Assembly (NCBI GenBank): GCA_038277395.1
Contig: CM076191.1
Location: 26,875,373-26,939,372, forward strand
Direction of reading: 5' to 3'
Source: Dryocosmus kuriphilus
Lineage: Eukaryota; Arthropoda; Insecta; Hymenoptera; Cynipidae
Length of the DNA stretch: 64,000 nucleotides
This document shows, piece after piece, positions 58,645 through 64,000 of this stretch; position 1 is the stretch's first letter, and each line of letters starts with the position of its first letter. A program made the translations under genes and the position numbers. Below the pieces are notes generated by a model, which saw only the letters and a list, made by a program, of their open reading frames with translations, had not been told where the DNA came from and made no database searches.

Positions 58645-59575
58645 TAAAAATCTCGCGCGCTTGGCGTGAAGTTCGCACCTCGTGCTTTGCGCTCGATAGA
58701 TTATTTACCTCGCGCTACGCGCTCGGTGCTTTATGGATCGTATAAACCTTTAAATTAAAAATTACAAAAAAAAAGTATTTTACTTAAGCCTCTATCACCC
58801 TTAAGGAATACATTCTCATCATTCTCTCTCTCATTCCAAGGTGAACAATTCTGCTTGTTTAATATTTTCTCATATCTTGCATAATTTTGCCAGGCATTTG
58901 GTTTTGCTGAAAAGTGGTTTTCTTTATATTTTCATAACATATTTCACGAATAAACTCAAATACTACGCGTCGGTTCAAAAAAAATGATAGGCAGAAAATT
59001 TGTAGATCTTTTTGAGGCTAACAACTTTGTTTATTATTAATTTTTTCTTATCTTGCATAGTTTTTGGCGGGAAATTTGAATTTTTGATTTTTTAATAAAT
59101 TTTTTTCGATTAAAACAAAATCCGTGCATTTCATCAAAAAATGTTTAAATAAAAAATTTGTAGATCTTTTTAAGGTAAATAATTTGGTTATATACATATT
59201 TTCTGTATTTTCGCATAGTTTAGCCCGGAAAATGGATTTTTTGATTTTGTGAACAACAGTTTGTGATCGATAAAACCATAAACCGTTGGTCAAAAAGTGG
59301 CTGTGTTTTAACGAAATCGTCCTTTACTTTTTTACAGCTTTAAAGAAGTGTCCCCAAAGCGCAACCCAATCCGATTAGTCCTTCGAAAGTTATCGTGTTC
59401 ACAGACTACGAGAACGACGACAACGACAACAACAGCAACGACGACAACGCCAGACAGACACCAACGTAAAACATGTTTTTCGGATTCAGGGTGTCATGAA
59501 ACTGGAGATTTCATGATGAAATCCGCGAAAGTCAATTTTCACATAAAACTAACCTTCTCATTGAGATGAGATGTA
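58645..59575 (+). repeat. Fold-back arm, fourth copy
   Basis: Contains cgcgcgcttggcgtgaag, ctcgcgctacgcgctcgg, the 130-bp units (about 58830-59290) and the inner gacgacaacgacaac / agacagacaccaacgtaaaacatg and gatttcatgatgaaatccgcgaaagtca parts, as in 30480-31680. No opposite arm follows. Confidence 0.75.
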
Positions 59576-61398
59576 AAATTATAATTTGCTTATTAGTCTT
59601 TTTGTTAAATTTGTTTGTAAAATTTTAATTTTTTTAAAATTATAAGGGTAGCGATTAATACTCATGAAGGCATCATAAATGAATCACAAATGAACAAATC
59701 CAGTTAAAATTTAAAGCAAACCGGTACCATAGAATAGACTCAGAGTAGACAAAGTTGAAAAAATGTATTTTTATAAAATCCGTACAATTTGTGCAAAAGT
59801 AAAAAGGAAATTTTTCTACTTGTACAAAATCCTTAAAAATTTAAAGTACTGGTGAAGATCCCGTATATATTTTTTAAATGTCACTAGAAATAAATATGTA
59901 CAACACATCTAGTTTTGATTTTATCATGCTCTAATCGTGAGGAAATTCATATAGTTTCGTATTTTACAGAGATGGACAGAGTTTCATAAAGGCCGTACCT
60001 ATTAATCCCGAAATTTCGGTATGAATAGCCGATTAAATGAACGGTCTGGGCTATTCATATAGAAATTTCGATCACAAGGGTGCCTGCCCACCCGCAAATC
60101 AACAATTATATAAAGGGTTAGAAGTATAATTAAAAGTATTTATGTGACCATAGTCACTGGGGTCTGAGGTGTCTTCCCATCAGAAAGAAATTCTAGGCTA
60201 TTTATCCCGCAATTTCGAATGAATAGCCATTGCTTTCATTAAAATTGGATTAATTTCGATGTTAATCCAATTGAATGAATTGACGTAAATTCAATTGTTC
60301 AGAGACCGTTTTATCATAAAAACTGTTAATTTTATGAAAAATTTTTGAGGAAAAATCTTGTCTTCGATCAATCTTTCAGAAAAAATTGTTTTGTTCATAA
60401 AAAATACATTTGTTTAAAAAACAAACGACCAAATTTTCGAGAAATTATCTTGGATATTCATAATCATCGGACTTTAATTAAGTTATCTCCTACATCTCTC
60501 AAAAAGCATCAGTGCCGACTGGATTATAATGTTCTGCTCATATTACTCAGAATTAAATGAATACATAGTCATAGTGTAATCATAGTCATCAGTTCTCCGA
60601 TACCGTGAAAAGTTTTTGCAGGTAATCGGAAGTACTATAGGCGTCAATGGAAATCATACAATCGCGCCGTAGAAGAAACATTTTGCTCTTCCATCCTGCT
60701 TTCTCATGATTGTTACCTGTCAGACTCACGTAGGCACGTACACTTTCTTAGCCTATGCAGAGGATACAGAACCTGTTCCTCCTGACTATTAAGCCTAATT
60801 TTCTATCTGTGAGGCGCTGGATCCAAGAAACAGCGCCATCATGCAGCTAGTTCCATCAAAGATATTTTAACTAGATGCGGCGAGGGTCAAGAGTGGGGAC
60901 GTTTTGTAGTGGGGATGCTACCGCTTTAGCCCATATCGAGGTGCTGCCCTCTTCATCATTTCATCGTTTCCATGGCAACCGCGTCAAATCGCGTGAATAC
61001 GTCATCGCTTATTATGAGAGCTGAGCTTTAAACGAGCCAAAAGGCGCAAAAGGCTATCCACATTTGGTTTCTGCAAATTTAAAACATCTTTGGTTTCTGT
61101 TATAAAAATAGCGAATATAAGAAAATCGGCTGTGAAAAAATTCGAGAATTATTTAATTTTCCAATGTTTTCCAAAATTTAATATGTCCGAGTATAAATAT
61201 TTTAATTCTAATTAATAATAATAAATTATTTTCGCGACTTTAAAATTTAAATTACGTTTCGCATCAGCTGTTTAAAAATTTTTTAATTTCCTATTTTAAT
61301 GAAACCTAAAAAATAAAAATCCCCTGTTATTGAAGATTTCTCGACGCTAAAAATTAATATTTTAAAGATTGCAAATGATAATGCAAATGAAAGATTAA
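59576..61398. other. Intergenic stretch with a repeated ggctattcat/aaatttcg motif
   Basis: The block 60000-60240 has several aatcccgaaatttcgg-like and ggctattcat-like words in both orientations. The block 60830-61060 is GC-balanced. No coding region is recognised. Confidence 0.45.
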
Positions 61399-61505
61399 AA
61401 TAATAAAATTACAATTAAAGGAATAAAATAGAAGGGAAATTAGTACTGATGTAAGATTTTTTTTTTCAATATGAACCTTTATAGACAATGAGTATACATA
61501 TATAT
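61399..61505 (+). repeat. Direct repeat, copy 1
   Basis: gaataaaatagaagggaaattagtactgatgtaagatt... caatatgaacctttat.agacaatgagtatacata recurs at 61907-62010, about 505 bp away. Confidence 0.75.
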
Positions 61506-61550
61506 TTATATATATATATGATATATACCTATATATATATATATATAGTT
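61499..61550. repeat. (TA)n microsatellite
   Basis: Alternating T and A with few interruptions, directly after the first direct repeat copy. Confidence 0.8.
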
Positions 61551-61906
61551 TAACATATTACAAAATTTATCATAAATATTTGTACTTGTCTAAGTTATTA
61601 TTATATAAAAAAGAGAGTAACGAGAAATTCTATTTGTGCAAAAATATATGGTCGGTTGCTTCTTAGTTTCAACTGTGGAATTGTAATTAATATAGAAATT
61701 GAAGAACAATTTAAGTAATTTTTTATTATAATATTAAACTCTATGGTATTGTAATTGAAAAAATAATTAACTCCACAGTTTAATCAGCTCTCTCACCAGA
61801 AGTGTAAAGTTCCAAATTACATAAATTAGGTGTCTAATGCAGGAATTGGTTCAGAGTTTCGAAAGTTCTTAGAGCAATCGGCGATTAATAATGAAATGAT
61901 TTAATA

Positions 61907-62010
61907 ATGAAATTAAAATTAAAGGAATAAAATAAAAGGGAAATTAGTACTGATGTAAGATTGTTTTTTTCAATATGAACCTTTATTAGACAATGAGTAT
62001 ACATAATTAT
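61907..62010 (+). repeat. Direct repeat, copy 2
   Basis: About 95 percent identical to 61399-61505. The two copies could mark a local duplication or the ends of a short element. Confidence 0.75.
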
Positions 62011-62102
62011 ATACATTATATACTCGATTATTATTAAGTAAATTAATATTAAACATGCATTAATTAATAGATATTATTAAGTAAATCAGAAAATGTAATT
62101 TT

Positions 62103-62692
62103 TTAATTTAAACATTTGGGCATTGAATTGCTTTTTCGCTTGTTGGTCCCTCTCATCCTTTTTTCAGCAGCATTATCATTTCGCTTTTGAATTTCGGCTG
62201 CCTTTGCTTCTCTACTATCAATTGTGCAAACTCGATACAATTTTCCTTTAAACAAGCATCTCATTGCAAAGAGTCGATGTTCGTAGCAAGCGTCAGATTC
62301 TGCGAGATAGTCAGGATATACTAAACTGATGTCGCGAATGGCTACTTTTTCGATTGTCTCTCTGACTTTAGCTTGATGACGTACTTGCTTAATGATCCTC
62401 TCAAACGAAAGCAAATTCCCTGTTACGATCTCGCGAAATTTCACAGAAGGTTTCTTCAAAAGGGTTACTTTATACGAAGATTTACTTTCGTATTCGCGAC
62501 ATTCGATGTAAGTATCATCAACATCTCCTGCGTGTTCTGGAGCCTTCAACAGAACTTCAAAATATCGATCACAATTCCATTTCTTGGTTGTTACATGTGC
62601 TGAATAGTCAGCGAAATAAGAAATCGAGCTACCTTCATAGGTACCGCTGCAAATCATCGTCCTCCATTGAACCGCAGATGGATCAATTCCTA
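62103..62692 (-). CDS. Unknown protein, terminal exon
   Basis: On the minus strand an AG acceptor after a T-rich tract (tttcatttttag) ends at about 62693, followed by an open frame of about 196 codons (GIDPSAVQWRTMICSG...) to a stop at 62103. The upstream part of the open frame (to 62732) is probably intron. The sequence has normal codon balance, five or more cysteines, mixed alpha/beta character, and a basic Lys/Arg-rich tail (KRNDNAAEKRMRGTNKRKS) that could be a nuclear localisation signal. I do not recognise the family. Earlier exons would lie at higher coordinates, beyond 62733, but none is obvious before the window ends. It could be a host gene or another repeat-borne protein. Confidence 0.5.
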
Positions 62693-62732
62693 AAAATGAA
62701 ATTTTAACTATAATTTTAATCCCAATACACAA

Positions 62733-63470
62733 ATTTAAAAGATTTAAATTAAAGGATTAAAAAAATATGTAAAATAATTCAGGATTAAAATTTTTTTAAA
62801 TATACAAGTTATAATTCCTTGTCCAATTTTAAGACATAAGTTTCATAAAATTCCTTAAAGTCCCTTTTATCATTCTTGAAAATGTTGGTAAAATTTCTTC
62901 AGATTTTGAAACATCATCACTTAATATTCCTTCAAATTACAACAATTACAAAAATACAACAAATACAAAAATCACAACAATTATCAGAATTAAAAATCTT
63001 TTAATTCAAATTTTAATGCACAAAATTTAAGCTTTTCATTTTACTATAAAAGAATAAAATTTTAGATTTTTTTGCTCTGTACTCATAATTCTGTTTAAAA
63101 CATGAGTACCTATACAGAGCGAAAAAATATCTAATTATAATATTTATCAAGTAAAATAAAGAAATAAAATTTATTGATTAGAACTTTGATCTAAAACCCT
63201 TAAGAAAAAACACAAATTCCACTCTGGGGATACTTTTTTAGTACAAAGGCCAAAAAAAAGTCTAGAAAAAGTCAACCAGTTTCTGAGGAATTGATACTGG
63301 AAATAGAAAGCTGGTCGTATGTTTTTTTTTATTTTGGATGTTGATTAAAAATTGATTTTTAATATAAATAAAAAACTGAAAAATGGTTTTGTAGGCCATT
63401 GCGGGATAGCCACTGAGAGTTATACCTAAACAAATCCTTTGGTAAGCAAGATGTATTTGAATAAGATATT
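62733..63470. other. AT-rich stretch, possible intron of the minus-strand gene
   Basis: No open frame of note. If the exon at 62103-62692 is real, this is likely its upstream intron. Confidence 0.4.
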
Positions 63471-63815
63471 TTTTCCGAGAATTTTACATTGTCGGGAATT
63501 TTCCAGTGTCGGTAAATTTTAATTTCGGAGTTTTTATAAACTGCTGGTAGTTTTATAATTTCGAGAATTTTATTTTTCGGTAATTATTTATTCGGGCATT
63601 TCATAGTGTCGGGAATTTTATTTTTGGGGAATTTTCTGTCGTCTCTTAGGTTTTTAATTTGATTTTTAATTTGGGACGACTGAAAATTTTCAAAAAGTAA
63701 AATTGCCGACACTGTAAAATGCCCGAATAAATAATTACCGAAAAATTAAATTTCCGACATTATGAAATTAGCGGCACTAAAAAATTCCCGAAAATGGAAA
63801 TTTACGGAAAAGATC
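63471..63815. mobile_element. Hairpin (MITE-like) element rich in TCGGGAATTTT words
   Basis: A perfect 25-base inverted repeat (63576-63600 with 63719-63743) lies inside longer imperfect arms. Words such as gtgtcgggaatttt and cggtaaattt recur in both arms. The centre is near 63660. Confidence 0.7.
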
Positions 63816-64000
63816 TCTAAAAATATTTGAAAAAGATTTAGAAAATACCGAATAATTAAAAAAATGATTTCAAATGACCTTTAATTGACTTCAAGGTTAA
63901 AATCTACCGATGACTTTGGTACATACTTGAACGTAGAATTTCCCGCTCTTTCTGAATCCGGTGTCAAAAGAGGGTATTTCCATTTAAAAAAATCACATTT
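63816..64000. other. Right edge, nothing recognised
   Basis: AT-rich, no gene or repeat pair visible before the window ends. Confidence 0.4.

Noticed and set aside
1..64000. tRNA or rRNA genes
   Set aside because: I looked for box B-like and conserved rRNA words by eye and saw none; a covariance-model search would be needed to exclude them fully.

Overview
This is a stretch of AT-rich eukaryotic genome, almost certainly from an arthropod and most likely an insect. The evidence is an errantivirus-type LTR retrotransposon with an envelope-like reading frame, intron-bearing transposase genes, mariner-family elements, an ISL2EU-type element and a DUF4806 gene. There are no bacterial operons and I saw no tRNA, rRNA or CRISPR array. 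The window is mostly transposable elements in many states of decay. The only possible host gene is an unrecognised terminal exon near the right end (62103-62692, minus strand). Two runs of exactly 500 N (10676-11175 and 47321-47820) are scaffold gaps of arbitrary size.

Layout. 1-7022: gag, pol and env of an errantivirus-like element with its 3' LTR; the 5' LTR lies outside the window and pol and env are broken by frameshifts. 7519-10240: an ISL2EU-like element with a THAP/DDE transposase gene on the plus strand and a YqaJ-type nuclease gene on the minus strand, cut by another element that starts at 10241 and runs into the first gap. 11176-11774: 3' part of a mariner transposase. 12944-26690: a nested set of inverted repeats. 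The outermost pair consists of TTTGGTGGT-rich repeats. Inside it is an element with 727-bp terminal inverted repeats and a broken Cys-rich gene. Inside that is a complete 6.26-kb CACTA-like element (16168-22428) with an apparently intact spliced transposase gene and a divergently transcribed eight-exon DUF4806 gene. 27050-33360: two copies of an AT-rich repeat, the second split by a large fold-back element with GC-rich GCGCTTCGCGC palindromes. 36640-40060: small hairpin elements and degenerate tandem repeats. 41155-44073: a complete-looking IS630/Tc1/mariner element with long, internally duplicated terminal repeats. 44481-46227: a fold-back element with a 5-bp target duplication. 46595-47320 and 58645-59575: more copies of the fold-back arm. 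47821-about 57500: G/T- and A/G-biased homopolymer sequence that looks like an assembly artefact. 57500-64000: AT-rich sequence, a direct repeat, the orphan exon and a terminal hairpin element.

How the parts work together. The best candidate for a working system is the 16168-22428 element. Its transposase exons join in phase without a stop, its 14-bp terminal repeats are perfect, it is flanked by AA on both sides, and arrays of a GAAATATGTC-like motif lie just inside each end. The divergent DUF4806 gene could be an accessory factor, by analogy with two-gene plant CACTA elements; that role is inference. Three coding frames in the window (mariner, DUF4806, THAP/DDE) break at adenine runs, so some apparent pseudogenes may be homopolymer errors in the assembly.
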